A stretch of DNA of 64,000 bases from Arthrobacter sp. AQ5-06. Its GTDB lineage: Bacteria; Actinomycetota; Actinomycetes; Actinomycetales; Micrococcaceae. Where the stretch lies: assembly GCF_003287955.1 (NCBI RefSeq), contig NZ_QMKP01000003.1, positions 124,001 to 188,000 on the forward strand, written 5' to 3'. Below the pieces are notes generated by a model. That model ran no database searches. It had not been told where the DNA came from and was given only the letters and a program-made list of their open reading frames with translations. How positions within the stretch are numbered: position 1 is the first letter of the stretch; every line of letters starts with the position of its first letter. Below are positions 48,812 through 56,836 of this stretch, piece by piece. Both the position numbers and the translations under genes were made by a program.

Positions 48812-49939
48812 CTATCCGGCATCCCTGACCGTGTGGTGGGCCGCAAGTTCCCGGCGGATCGCGGCCACAAAGGCGTCGACATCGTCCTCGCTGGTGTCGA
48901 AGGAGCACATCCAGCGGACCTCGCGGGCGTCTTCATCCCAGTCGTAGAACCGGAAGGACTTCCGCAGGCGGTCAGCTATGCCGGCCGGCAGGACGGCAAA
49001 CACGCCGTTGGACTCCGTCTTCTGGGTGGGCTCCACGCCCTCGATCGTGTCCACCGCGGCGCGGAGGCGGGCGGCCATGGCGTTGGCATGCGACGCCGAA
49101 CGGAGCCACAGGTCGCCTTCCAGCAGGGCGATGAACTGGGCCGACAGGAAGCGCATTTTCGAGGCAAGCTGCATGTTCATCTTGCGCAGGAATATCAGGC
49201 CGTGGGCCGCTTCGGGGTTCAGGGCCACCACCACCTCGCCGTACAGCAGCCCGTTCTTGGTGCCGCCGAAGGAGAGGATGTCCACGCCGGCGTCGCGCGT
49301 GAAAGCCCGCAGCGGCACCTTCAGGTGCGCGGCGGCGTTGGCCAGCCGCGCGCCGTCCATGTGGAGTTTCATACCCTTGGCGTGGGCATGTTCCGCAATG
49401 GCCCGGACCTCATCCGGGGTGTAGCACGTGCCAAGCTCGGTGGTCTGGGTGATGGACACTGCCAGCGGCTGTGCCCGGTGTTCATCGCCCCAGCCCCACG
49501 CCTCGCGGTCAATCAGCTCCGGCGTCAGCTTGCCGTCCGGGGTGGGGACATGCAGGAGCTTGATCCCGCCGATCCGTTCGGGAGCGCCGTTTTCGTCCAT
49601 GTTGATGTGCGCCGTCGAAGCGCACACCACAGCGCCCCAGCGCGGGAGCAGCGACTGCAGGGACAGCACGTTGGCCCCTGTGCCGTTGAACACCGGGAAA
49701 CACTCGATGCCGGCGCCGAAGTGCTCCTCCATCAGCCCCTGCAGCCGGGCCGTGTAGTCGTCCTCGCCGTAGGACACCTGGTGGCCCTCGTTGGCTGCCG
49801 CGAGGGCGGCCAGGACCTCGGGATGGACACCCGAGTAGTTGTCGGACGCGAAACCGCGGACGGACGCGTCATGCAGCCGGGCGGCGGGATTTTCAAGACG
49901 CTGGGAGGCATCTGCCGTTGTTGTCATTGCTTTGCTCAC
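48812..49939 (-). CDS. ltaE: low-specificity threonine aldolase (PLP fold type I)
   Basis: PLP enzyme of 375 aa expected to cleave L-(allo)threonine to glycine and acetaldehyde. It begins FASDNYSGVHPEVLAALAAA with the usual HPxV motif. The PLP-binding Asp and following residues are in KLHMDGARLANAA, and the Schiff-base Lys is in DILSFGGTKNGLLYGE. Beta-eliminating lyases share this fold, so substrate preference is inferred. GTG 49939 is chosen over the in-frame ATG 49927 because it lies exactly six bases after TAGACT with CTGACC as -35, i.e. a leaderless mRNA; the ATG has no ribosome site. Confidence 0.9.
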   Translation of the reverse strand: MSKAMTTTADASQRLENPAARLHDASVRGFASDNYSGVHPEVLAALAAANEGHQVSYGEDDYTARLQGLMEEHFGAGIECFPVFNGTGANVLSLQSLLPRWGAVVCASTAHINMDENGAPERIGGIKLLHVPTPDGKLTPELIDREAWGWGDEHRAQPLAVSITQTTELGTCYTPDEVRAIAEHAHAKGMKLHMDGARLANAAAHLKVPLRAFTRDAGVDILSFGGTKNGLLYGEVVVALNPEAAHGLIFLRKMNMQLASKMRFLSAQFIALLEGDLWLRSASHANAMAARLRAAVDTIEGVEPTQKTESNGVFAVLPAGIADRLRKSFRFYDWDEDAREVRWMCSFDTSEDDVDAFVAAIRRELAAHHTVRDAG

Positions 49940-49945
49940 GTTCTC

Positions 49946-49951
49946 AGTCTA
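49946..49951 (-). promoter_or_regulatory. -10 element of predicted leaderless promoter for ltaE
   Basis: TAGACT on the minus strand with CTGACC 18 bases upstream, six bases before the GTG start. Confidence 0.6.
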
Positions 49952-50003
49952 GGGAGGTCGGGTCCGGCCGGTCAGGGGTCCAGCAAGTCAGGGGATTTTG
50001 CGG

Positions 50004-50768
50004 TCAGGGGGTCAGGAGCAGGCGCCGGCCGTTCAGTTCGGCTGCCGGGCGGCTGAACAGTCCGACGACGGCGGCGGCCAGGTCTTCGACGTCGGTGGAG
50101 CCGGGGAAGGTCCGTTCCGGGTGCGCCTTCCGGAGTTCCGCGTCCACCAGCGCTTTCACCACCAGGACGACGGCGGCGCCGCGCAGGTCGGTGCCCTCAT
50201 CCGCAGCCCCGCGGGCCAGGCCCTCCGCCATCGCCAGTGTCCAGGTCTCGGCGGCGGCCTTGGCCGCCACGTAGCTGGCCGTTGCCGCCGTGGGCTTGTT
50301 CACCGCGGTGGAGGACACCATGGCAAACCGTCCGGTCCCGGCGGCGGCCAGGTCGGCGTAAAAGACCCGGGACACATTCCTGAGCGTGGTGATGGCGCCG
50401 CGCTCCAGGAAGTCCCAGTCGGAGTCGCTTTGGTCTGTGATGCCCGTCGCGCCGCGCCAGCCGCCCACGAGGTGGATGACTCCGTCCACGCGTCCGGCGG
50501 TTTCCGCCAGAAGGGTCTTCCGGAGGGCCTGGACGTCAGCGGGATCCGCAAGATCGCATACAAGGGGCGTCACGCCGTCGCCCGCCTGCCTCGCAGCACC
50601 CTCGATGCGCGTCCTGTCCGAGCCGACCGTGAAGACGCGGAAGCCCGCCTGGTGCAAGGCCCGGGCCACCGCGATCCCGGACGGTCCGCTGCCGCCGGTG
50701 ACCAGGACGTTCAGCCGGGGGGCATGGTCCGGAACTGGGGCCACGCGCGGGGCGCCGGGTTCGCTCAC
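50004..50768 (-). CDS. short-chain dehydrogenase/reductase family protein
   Basis: NAD(P)-dependent oxidoreductase of 254 aa. The nucleotide loop reads NVLVTGGSGPSGIAVARAL. The NAG-equivalent is VIHLVGGWRG, and the catalytic Ser/Tyr/Lys segment is FAMVSSTAVNKPTAATASYVAAKAAAE, with the family YxxxK as YVAAK. The substrate is unknown. The GTG start at 50768 overlaps the stop of the DUF6421 gene (GTGA), so the pair is translationally coupled; the long in-frame upstream extension lies within DUF6421 and is not used. Confidence 0.87.
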   Translation of the reverse strand: MSEPGAPRVAPVPDHAPRLNVLVTGGSGPSGIAVARALHQAGFRVFTVGSDRTRIEGAARQAGDGVTPLVCDLADPADVQALRKTLLAETAGRVDGVIHLVGGWRGATGITDQSDSDWDFLERGAITTLRNVSRVFYADLAAAGTGRFAMVSSTAVNKPTAATASYVAAKAAAETWTLAMAEGLARGAADEGTDLRGAAVVLVVKALVDAELRKAHPERTFPGSTDVEDLAAAVVGLFSRPAAELNGRRLLLTP

Positions 50769-52132
50769 AGCGCGGACGCTCCGGTGATGCCGGCGGTGGA
50801 TTCGATGACCGGGCGCATTTTCTTCTCCAGGGCTTCGTAGAACATGGACAGCGGAAATTCGTCGTCCAGCACCTGGTCCGTCAGTCCGCGGGGCGGACCG
50901 GCAACGGGAAGCGCGTCGGGGCCTTTGGCCCAGACTGATGCGGGGTTGGGCGTGACGGTGGCGGAGATCAGCTGGTACGCGGCCAGCCAATGGGCCATCT
51001 TCGGCCGGTCAATGGAGCGCCAGTAGAGCTCGTCGATCGAGGCGCCGAGGGCGATTACCGCGTCCGCCACCTGGTCCCAGTCGATGCTGAGCCGGCTGTC
51101 GGTCCAGTGCAGGACGTGGTGCTGGTGCAGCCAGGCAAAGAGCAGCTGCCCGCCGAGGCCGTCGTAGTTGCGCACCCGGTTGCCGGTGATCGCAAAGCGG
51201 AAGATCCGGTCGAAGATGATGGCGTACTGCACCAGTTTCGCGTGCCGGCGTGCTTCCGGCCCGGCGTCTTCGTCCTGTTCGATCCGGACGGATTCGCGGA
51301 AGGCTGTGAGGTCGCAGCGCAGTTCTTCAAGCGAATACAGGAAGTAGGGCATCCGCTGCTTGATCATGAACGGGTCAAAGGGCAGGTCGCCGCGCATGTG
51401 GGTCCGGTCGTGGATCAGGTCCCACATCACAAACGTGGCCTCGGTCAGTTCCTGGTCGGCCAAAAGTTCCGCGGCGCCCGCGGGCAGGTCCAGGGAGGTG
51501 ATGTCTGCGGCCGCACGCAGGACCCTGCGGAACCGGGCAGCCTCGCGGTCCGCAAAGATGGCGCCCCAGGTGAAGGTGGGTGTTTCCCGAACAGCCACGG
51601 TTTCAGGGAACAGCACCGCCGAGTTGGTGTTGTAGCCGCGGGTGAAGTCCAGGAACCGGATGGGCACAAAGAGCTTGTTGGAATAGTCCCCGGCCTCAAG
51701 GCCGGCCACAAAATCGGGCCAGATGACCTCGATCAGGACGGCCTCCACGAGCCGGCTGCTGCTTCCGTTCTGGGTGTACATGGGGAAGATGACAACATGC
51801 TGCAGGCCATCCTGGCGCTGCAGCTGGGGCTGGAACGCCAGCAGGGATGCGAGGAAGTCCGGGACGCCGAATCCAGCCGTGGCCCACGCCTGGAAATCTT
51901 CGACGACGGCGTCAAGGTAGGCCGCGTCGTGCGGGAACAACGGCGCCAGTTCGGCGAGCGACTCCGCGATCGCGGTAACCTCGAGCGCTGCGGCTGGGTG
52001 GTGGCCCGCGTCAGGCACGGAGCCGTCCTGGACCTGCAGCGTCTGCAGGGATTCGGCGGCGCTCCTGAGGCGGAGCCAGGCGGGGTTTTCGGCGGTGATC
52101 CTCGTAGGGGCCACGGTTACGGTGACGGTCAT
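50765..52132 (-). CDS. DUF6421 family protein
   Basis: Protein of 455 aa, actinobacterial, unknown function. A conserved block VMWDLIHDRTHMRGDLPFDP supplies an HxxxH motif that suggests a bound metal, followed by MIKQRMPYFLYSLEELRCDL and, nearer the C-terminus, LLFAWLHQHHVLHWTDSRL with more His. It is largely alpha-helical with no membrane segment. ATG 52132 is chosen because the conserved sequence starts there and GAGAAAGG lies about 12 bases upstream. Coupled to a reductase gene through GTGA, and followed by threonine aldolase, which suggests a small metabolic unit. Confidence 0.75.
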   Translation of the reverse strand: MTVTVTVAPTRITAENPAWLRLRSAAESLQTLQVQDGSVPDAGHHPAAALEVTAIAESLAELAPLFPHDAAYLDAVVEDFQAWATAGFGVPDFLASLLAFQPQLQRQDGLQHVVIFPMYTQNGSSSRLVEAVLIEVIWPDFVAGLEAGDYSNKLFVPIRFLDFTRGYNTNSAVLFPETVAVRETPTFTWGAIFADREAARFRRVLRAAADITSLDLPAGAAELLADQELTEATFVMWDLIHDRTHMRGDLPFDPFMIKQRMPYFLYSLEELRCDLTAFRESVRIEQDEDAGPEARRHAKLVQYAIIFDRIFRFAITGNRVRNYDGLGGQLLFAWLHQHHVLHWTDSRLSIDWDQVADAVIALGASIDELYWRSIDRPKMAHWLAAYQLISATVTPNPASVWAKGPDALPVAGPPRGLTDQVLDDEFPLSMFYEALEKKMRPVIESTAGITGASAL

Positions 52133-52206
52133 GGTGCGACTGCCTTTCTCATTGCTTGGGGCATCTACGGCGAGCGTAGCAAGCAACCAGAGTCCCTAAC
52201 TCAAAT

Positions 52207-52237
52207 CGAGCCTGAGCATAAGATACTCTCAGGCTCG
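52207..52237. terminator. hairpin between msrB and the DUF6421 operon
   Basis: Perfect 10-bp arms CGAGCCTGAG/CTCAGGCTCG with an 11-base loop. It could be a second terminator for msrB or an operator of the DUF6421 operon. Confidence 0.5.
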
Positions 52238-52251
52238 AGGCGCCTCGGGGC

Positions 52252-52285
52252 TCCGCCAGATGTGGGCGAAACCATGTCTGGCGGA
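52252..52285 (-). terminator. terminator-like hairpin directly after msrB
   Basis: Perfect 9-bp arms TCCGCCAGA/TCTGGCGGA, 16-base loop, one base downstream of the msrB stop codon. Confidence 0.5.
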
Positions 52286-52286
52286 C

Positions 52287-52796
52287 TCAGGACTCTGTGG
52301 ATCCTTCCCCCGCAGCGCCGCGCGGCACCAGCTTCAGGGACACCGAATTGATGCAAAAGCGCTGGTCCGTGGGTGTGCCGTAGCCCTCACCCTCAAATAC
52401 GTGGCCCAGGTGTGAATCACAGTGCGCGCACCGTACCTCCACCCGCTTCATGCCGAGCGTCCGGTCGTGGATGTAACGGACGGTGCCTTCGGCGAGCGGT
52501 GCCCAGAAGGACGGCCAGCCACAATGCGAGTCGAATTTTTCGTTGCTCCGGAAGAGCTCGGTGCCACAGGCACGGCATTGGTAGACACCCTCCGTATGGG
52601 TGTCCACGTACTCGCCGGTGAAGGGGCGCTCCGTACCCGCCTGCCGCAGCACGTGGTATTCCTCCGGCGTGAGTTCCTGCCGCCACTCAGCGTCGGATTT
52701 CCGGTAGGCGGGTTCCGCAGCGACGGCGTCGGCGGCCGGACCGGGGACGGAATCCGTGGCCTTGTTCTCGAAGATGCCCTTACCAAAGATGCTCAT
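52287..52796 (-). CDS. msrB: peptide-methionine (R)-S-oxide reductase
   Basis: Methionine sulfoxide repair enzyme of 169 aa. Two zinc CxxC pairs are visible (YQCRACGTELF and VRCAHCDSHLG). HCGWPSFWAPL and the catalytic Cys in RFCINSVSLKL, with GHVFEGEGYG before it, complete the family signature. The first 35 residues are an Ala-rich non-conserved extension. The resolving Cys is not obvious, so reduction probably relies on thioredoxin or a mycothiol-linked system. It lies 14 bases downstream of the following small gene and is likely co-transcribed with it. Confidence 0.95.
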   Translation of the reverse strand: MSIFGKGIFENKATDSVPGPAADAVAAEPAYRKSDAEWRQELTPEEYHVLRQAGTERPFTGEYVDTHTEGVYQCRACGTELFRSNEKFDSHCGWPSFWAPLAEGTVRYIHDRTLGMKRVEVRCAHCDSHLGHVFEGEGYGTPTDQRFCINSVSLKLVPRGAAGEGSTES

Positions 52797-52810
52797 AGTC
52801 AGCTCAACGC

Positions 52811-53302
52811 TCAGGAGTCGCCGATAAATCCCGAACCGGCGTACAGGTGGAGCACGGGGAGCCCCAACCGGTCCTGGGCTTTGTTGGCCCAGTCCGTATG
52901 GAACGTATCCGCAACCGCATGGGGACGGGTGATCACCACCGCCTGGGCTGCGCCGAGCTCCTTGACTTTGGCCACGAGGCCGTTGACGGCGCCACCGTCT
53001 ACTACCTCGCCCGTTACTCCGGCGCCCAGCCCCTTCAAGGCAGCCAGCGAGACGGCCAGAGTGTCTGCAGCCTCGGCCCGTTCAGCGGTGGGGTTCGGGG
53101 CGTGGGCCGTCAGTTCGCGGAACGCCTTAGCAACGTCCAGTAGGGAGAGATTCTCAAGAAAATCCACCAGCAGGTGCCGTTCAGTGTTCCCTGGAACCAG
53201 CAGGACAAGGGGAGTGTCCTGCCCGTCCACCAGGCGCTCGATGTTGACGCGGTCGTCCGCGCCCAGGGGTTCTTCGGTCAGAATGACGATTGGATCGCTC
53301 AT
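52811..53302 (-). CDS. unrecognised 163-aa protein, alternating alpha/beta
   Basis: I do not recognise this protein. It begins DPIVILTEEPLGADDRVNIE, has a strand PLVLLVPGN and a C-terminal strand QAVVITRPHAVADTFHTDWA, and ends VLHLYAGSGFIG. The alternating pattern resembles a universal-stress-protein-like or Rossmann-like fold without a clear nucleotide motif. Cytoplasmic and acidic. The ATG at 53302 lies six bases after TAGGCT, so the message is probably leaderless. Its operon partner is msrB, which hints at a stress role; this is inference. Confidence 0.7.
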   Translation of the reverse strand: MSDPIVILTEEPLGADDRVNIERLVDGQDTPLVLLVPGNTERHLLVDFLENLSLLDVAKAFRELTAHAPNPTAERAEAADTLAVSLAALKGLGAGVTGEVVDGGAVNGLVAKVKELGAAQAVVITRPHAVADTFHTDWANKAQDRLGLPVLHLYAGSGFIGDS

Positions 53303-53308
53303 GGCATC

Positions 53309-53314
53309 AGCCTA
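53309..53314 (-). promoter_or_regulatory. -10 element of predicted leaderless promoter for the gene upstream of msrB
   Basis: TAGGCT on the minus strand, six bases before the ATG at 53302. Confidence 0.5.
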
Positions 53315-53458
53315 GTCGTGCGCACCGGCGCCTGCATCCATTTGGGCCGCACAGCCGGTGCGGTGTCATGCGCGCGGCGTCTCCGGGGCCGGCAGAATTC
53401 CGGCGCCACGTGCCGGACGGAATATGGTCAACCCGTCTGCGGCAGTAAGAATGGTTCC

Positions 53459-54724
53459 ATGGCACCTTCCACGCGCACACCCACGTTGACGGCGGCACCT
53501 CCGATCCAGGCCGACGGCCGCATGTCGCTTCGCGCCAAGTGGGCGCTTGGCGGCGTCATTGGCGGCGGGGCACTTGCCGGCCTGCTGGCCACAGGCTCCT
53601 CCGCACTGGCGCTCTATTTTGCCAGGCGTGTGATCACTCCCGTCCGGCAGCGGACGGCGGACCAGGAAGTCCTGGCCGTGCTCCGGGAAGGCGGCAGCCG
53701 GCAGGTCATCCTGACAGCGACTCCGGAGACCACTGTGGACGGTGTCTATGGGTTGTTTTTCGACGGCGGGAAAGGGCACGCCCGGATCGGGCAGATCGTC
53801 TCCTATTCGCCGGCGGACGGCACGCTCCTGCGCGAAGTGGAAGCCGTCTATGCCGGCGATCTCGACACGGCCCGCCGCGGGTGGTGGAGCGGTGCGCTCT
53901 ATCCGGATCCCGCCGCCGCCGGCTTCGTGGCCGAGGACGTGCTGATCGACGTCGACGGCGGCACAGCACCGGCGTGGCTGGTCCGGGCGGGCGGAACGGC
54001 CCGGACCTGGGCAGTCATGGTTCACGGCCGCGGGGCAACCCGCCAGGAGGCCCTCCGGGCAGTGGGCCCCGCCCTCGAACTGGGGCTCACCAGTCTGCTT
54101 GTCTCGTACCGGAACGACGGGTTGGCGCCATCGGCCGAGGACGGCCGGTACGGCCTGGGTTCCACCGAATGGCATGACGTGGAGGCCGCCATCGAGTTCG
54201 CCCTGGCCAACGGCGCCGAGGAAATTGTTCTCTTCGGCTGGTCCATGGGCGGCGCCATCTGCCTGCAGACGGCCGATCTCTCGCCTCACCGTCACCTGAT
54301 CCGGGCCATGGTCCTGGACGCGCCCGTCATCAACTGGGTCAATGTGCTGGCCCATCATGCGCAGATTAACCGCATTCCGTCCCTCGTGGGCCGCTACGGG
54401 CAGCTGATGCTTGGCCACCCCGTGGGCCGCAGGCTCACCGGCCTGGCCGCACCCGTGGACCTCAAGGCCATGGACTGGGTGGCGCGTGCCGTGGAAGTCC
54501 GTACGCCCACTCTGATCATCCACAGCGTAGATGACGAGTACGTTCCCTATGAACCCTCCGCCCTTCTGGCCGAGCGGAATCCGGACATGGTCACGTTCGA
54601 AACGTTCAATCATGCCAGGCACACCAAGGAATGGAATGTCGATCCCGAACGCTGGGAGAACCTGATCAAGGCCTGGCTCCGGCCCCAGTTGGCTCCGCGG
54701 CTTAACCCCGGCCAGAACCGCTAA
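53459..54724 (+). CDS. membrane-anchored alpha/beta hydrolase
   Basis: Protein of 421 aa. One N-terminal transmembrane helix (about 28-50, WALGGVIGGGALAGLLATGS and on) anchors it. The alpha/beta-hydrolase domain has the oxyanion region MVHGRGATRQEALRA, the nucleophile elbow FGWSMGGAICL (Ser), the acid in SVDDEYVPYEP and the His in FNHARHTKEWN. A beta-rich domain lies between anchor and hydrolase (about 60-170). The substrate is unknown. ATG 53459 is used; TAAGAAT just upstream may be a -10 with a leaderless start. Its last four bases overlap the convergent ybaK gene. Confidence 0.88.
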   Translation: MAPSTRTPTLTAAPPIQADGRMSLRAKWALGGVIGGGALAGLLATGSSALALYFARRVITPVRQRTADQEVLAVLREGGSRQVILTATPETTVDGVYGLFFDGGKGHARIGQIVSYSPADGTLLREVEAVYAGDLDTARRGWWSGALYPDPAAAGFVAEDVLIDVDGGTAPAWLVRAGGTARTWAVMVHGRGATRQEALRAVGPALELGLTSLLVSYRNDGLAPSAEDGRYGLGSTEWHDVEAAIEFALANGAEEIVLFGWSMGGAICLQTADLSPHRHLIRAMVLDAPVINWVNVLAHHAQINRIPSLVGRYGQLMLGHPVGRRLTGLAAPVDLKAMDWVARAVEVRTPTLIIHSVDDEYVPYEPSALLAERNPDMVTFETFNHARHTKEWNVDPERWENLIKAWLRPQLAPRLNPGQNR

Positions 54725-55215
54725 GCCGTGCGCGTGCCGATGGCGGCAGTCACGGCGGACGTCAGTTGGATGAGGTGGGCCGGTGCAAGCTCAACGTCCA
54801 AGCCGCGCCTACCACCGGAAACCAGCATCGTTCCCAGGTCAAGGGCGCTGCTGTCGACCACCGTGGGCGATGGCTGGCGCTGGCCCACCGGCGAGATCCC
54901 ACCGAGGACGTAGCCTGTGCGGCGTTCAGCCGCCGCGGGGTCTGCCATCGAAGCCTTCTTGGCGCCCAGGGCGGCGGCGAATGCCTTGAGGTCAAGGTTT
55001 CCGCTGACCGGGACAACCCCCACTGCCAGCCGGCCTTCCACTTCCACCATGAGGGTCTTGAAGACCTTCTCCGGAGCGATGCCCAAGGCTTCGGCGGCTT
55101 CCGTGCCGTAGCTGGCCGCGGAAGGATCGTGGGCATACGGATGCAGCACAAAAGGAACGCCGGCTGCAGCCAGTGCGGCCGTGGCCGGCGTTCCGTTCGA
55201 ACTCTTGCGTCCCAA
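54721..55215 (-). CDS. ybaK: YbaK/EbsC-type Cys-tRNA(Pro) deacylase
   Basis: Trans-editing factor of 164 aa that hydrolyses Cys-tRNA(Pro) made in error. The family pattern is clear: AALAAAGVPFVLHPYAHDP, ALGIAPEKVFKTLMVEVEGR with the conserved Lys, ERRTGYVLGGISPVGQRQ and the C-terminal helix. The only suitable start is TTG 55215 (then GRKSSNGTP), with no strong ribosome site. It is preceded by an exact 14-base tandem repeat that separates it from sufE, 38 bases upstream. Confidence 0.92.
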   Translation of the reverse strand: MGRKSSNGTPATAALAAAGVPFVLHPYAHDPSAASYGTEAAEALGIAPEKVFKTLMVEVEGRLAVGVVPVSGNLDLKAFAAALGAKKASMADPAAAERRTGYVLGGISPVGQRQPSPTVVDSSALDLGTMLVSGGRRGLDVELAPAHLIQLTSAVTAAIGTRTA

Positions 55216-55225
55216 AGCGTTCAGT

Positions 55226-55253
55226 TTCCGATCAGGAGATTCCGATCAGGAGA
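55226..55253. repeat. exact tandem duplication of 14 bases between sufE and ybaK
   Basis: TTCCGATCAGGAGA occurs twice back to back, the second copy ending directly at the sufE stop codon. Probably a slippage event that lengthened the sufE-ybaK spacer. Confidence 0.85.
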
Positions 55254-55700
55254 TCAAGACGCGGGCCGGGACGTAGCGGCGACCTTACGCTTGATCCGTC
55301 CCAGCATGGCGGTCATGCCGCGCATCCGCAGCGGTGTGATGGCCCGCGTCAGGCCCAGCAGCTCCGGCATATCGTCCGGCACCGCCAGGATTTCAGCGGC
55401 GCTGAGTCCGTCGAGTCCCTCGTGGAGCACGCCAGCGAAACCCCGCGTGGTGGGGGCTTCCGGTGGCGCCTTGAAGTAGAGCCGAACGGCGTCGTTCTGT
55501 TCCGTCTCGATGGTCAGAAACAGCGGCGACTGGCATTCCACCACTTGCTCCAGGAGCTCGGGGTGGTCCTTCAGCCGGTCCGGCAGCTCCGGCAGCTCGC
55601 GCGAGAACTCGAGCAGCAACTGAAGCCGATCGGCTTCGGTCAGGGCCTGGAAGTCATCCACGATTTCCGCCAGCGCGGCGGGCAGGTCATGTGTAGTCAT
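55254..55700 (-). CDS. sufE: SufE family cysteine desulfurase accessory protein
   Basis: Sulfur-acceptor protein of 148 aa that takes persulfide from SufS and passes it to the Fe-S scaffold. The acceptor Cys is in VVECQSPLFLTIE. The family helix LPDRLKDHPELLEQ precedes it, and TTRGFAGVLHEGLDG follows. The ATG at 55700 has no Shine-Dalgarno; a TAAACT -10 ends 7 bases before it, suggesting its own leaderless promoter in addition to read-through from sseA. The TAA of that element is the sseA stop codon. Pairing with a sulfurtransferase gene fits a sulfur-trafficking unit. Confidence 0.92.
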   Translation of the reverse strand: MTTHDLPAALAEIVDDFQALTEADRLQLLLEFSRELPELPDRLKDHPELLEQVVECQSPLFLTIETEQNDAVRLYFKAPPEAPTTRGFAGVLHEGLDGLSAAEILAVPDDMPELLGLTRAITPLRMRGMTAMLGRIKRKVAATSRPAS

Positions 55701-55707
55701 CTGTTCC

Positions 55708-55713
55708 AGTTTA
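55708..55713 (-). promoter_or_regulatory. -10 element of predicted leaderless promoter for sufE, overlapping the sseA stop
   Basis: TAAACT on the minus strand, seven bases before the sufE ATG. Its first three bases are the sseA stop codon. Confidence 0.5.
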
Positions 55714-56622
55714 CGCCGGGACCGTGCCGCGTTCCGTGCCCTTGGCAATGGGAACCCGGACGGCATTGCCCCACTCGGTCCAGGAGCCGTCGTAGTTCCG
55801 GACGGTGTCAAAGCCCAGCAGGTACTTGAGCGCGAACCAGGTGTGGCTGGAACGTTCGCCGATGCGGCAGTAGGCCACCACGTCATCGCCTGCAGTCAGG
55901 CCGGCCTCGCCCAGGTAGAGGGCCTCGAGCTCTTCCCGGCTGCGGTAGCTTCCGTCCGGCGCAGCGGCGCGTGCCCAGGGAATGGATGCTGCCGTGGGAA
56001 TGTGGCCGCCGCGGAGCGCACCTTCTTCCGGGTAGGCCGGCATGTGGGTCCGCTGGCCGGTGTATTCCTCGGGGGAGCGGACGTCTATGAGCGGCTTGCC
56101 GAAGTGTGCCAGCACGTCGTCCTTGAAAGCGCGGATGGGGGCGTCGTTGCGCTCCACCACTGGGTAGTCGCCGGGCACCGGGGCGGTCCGCTCCGTGGTC
56201 AGGTCACGGCCTTCGGCGATCCACTTGTCCCGGCCGCCGTCGAGCAGCCGGACATCCTCGTGGCCGAACAGGGTGAAGACCCAGAGTGCATAGGCGGCCC
56301 ACCAGTTGGACTTGTCCCCGTAGATGACCACCGTGGTGTCGCGGGAAATGCCCTTGGCAGCGGCCAGGGCGCCGAAAGCCTCGCCGTTCACGTAATCGCG
56401 GGTCACTTCGTCGTTGAGGTCGGTGTGCCAGTCGATTTTGACGGATCCCGGGATGTGGCCGGTCTCGTAGAGGAGGACGTCCTCGTCGGATTCAACCACC
56501 ACCAGCTTTCCGTCCGCAAGGGCGCCAGCCTCGAGCGTGGAGGCAAGCCACTGGGTGGACACCAACCGCTCCGGATTGGCGTAGGCGGCGAACTTCTCGT
56601 TTTGTTCAACTGCGTAGGACAT
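55711..56622 (-). CDS. sseA: thiosulfate/3-mercaptopyruvate sulfurtransferase (tandem rhodanese)
   Basis: Protein of 303 aa with two rhodanese domains. The first (about 18-145) is structural and includes [20 protein letters not shown]; the second (about 165-290) holds the active-site loop CRIGERSSH with the persulfide Cys, and [13 protein letters not shown]. The Arg-rich CRIGERS loop is of the actinobacterial thiosulfate-type enzymes. GAAAGG 8 bases before the ATG and a TAGTGT element further upstream mark a normal leadered gene. Followed after 10 bases by sufE. Confidence 0.93.
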   Translation of the reverse strand: MSYAVEQNEKFAAYANPERLVSTQWLASTLEAGALADGKLVVVESDEDVLLYETGHIPGSVKIDWHTDLNDEVTRDYVNGEAFGALAAAKGISRDTTVVIYGDKSNWWAAYALWVFTLFGHEDVRLLDGGRDKWIAEGRDLTTERTAPVPGDYPVVERNDAPIRAFKDDVLAHFGKPLIDVRSPEEYTGQRTHMPAYPEEGALRGGHIPTAASIPWARAAAPDGSYRSREELEALYLGEAGLTAGDDVVAYCRIGERSSHTWFALKYLLGFDTVRNYDGSWTEWGNAVRVPIAKGTERGTVPA

Positions 56623-56836
56623 GGTGTTGGCCTTTCACTGAGACACATGGCGGATCTGCTGAAGAAGGAAACCTGCATCCACACTAGCCACCGCTCGTCG
56701 CCCTGTCCGCCTCCTTGTTAACAGTGGGAAATATGTCCTTCGTCACGCCGGGGACGTTGCCGGCCACACGGCGGGGGCGGCCCGGGCCGTTGCCGGTATT
56801 CTTTCTGGGGACAACCCACCAGCAGAACGGACCACC

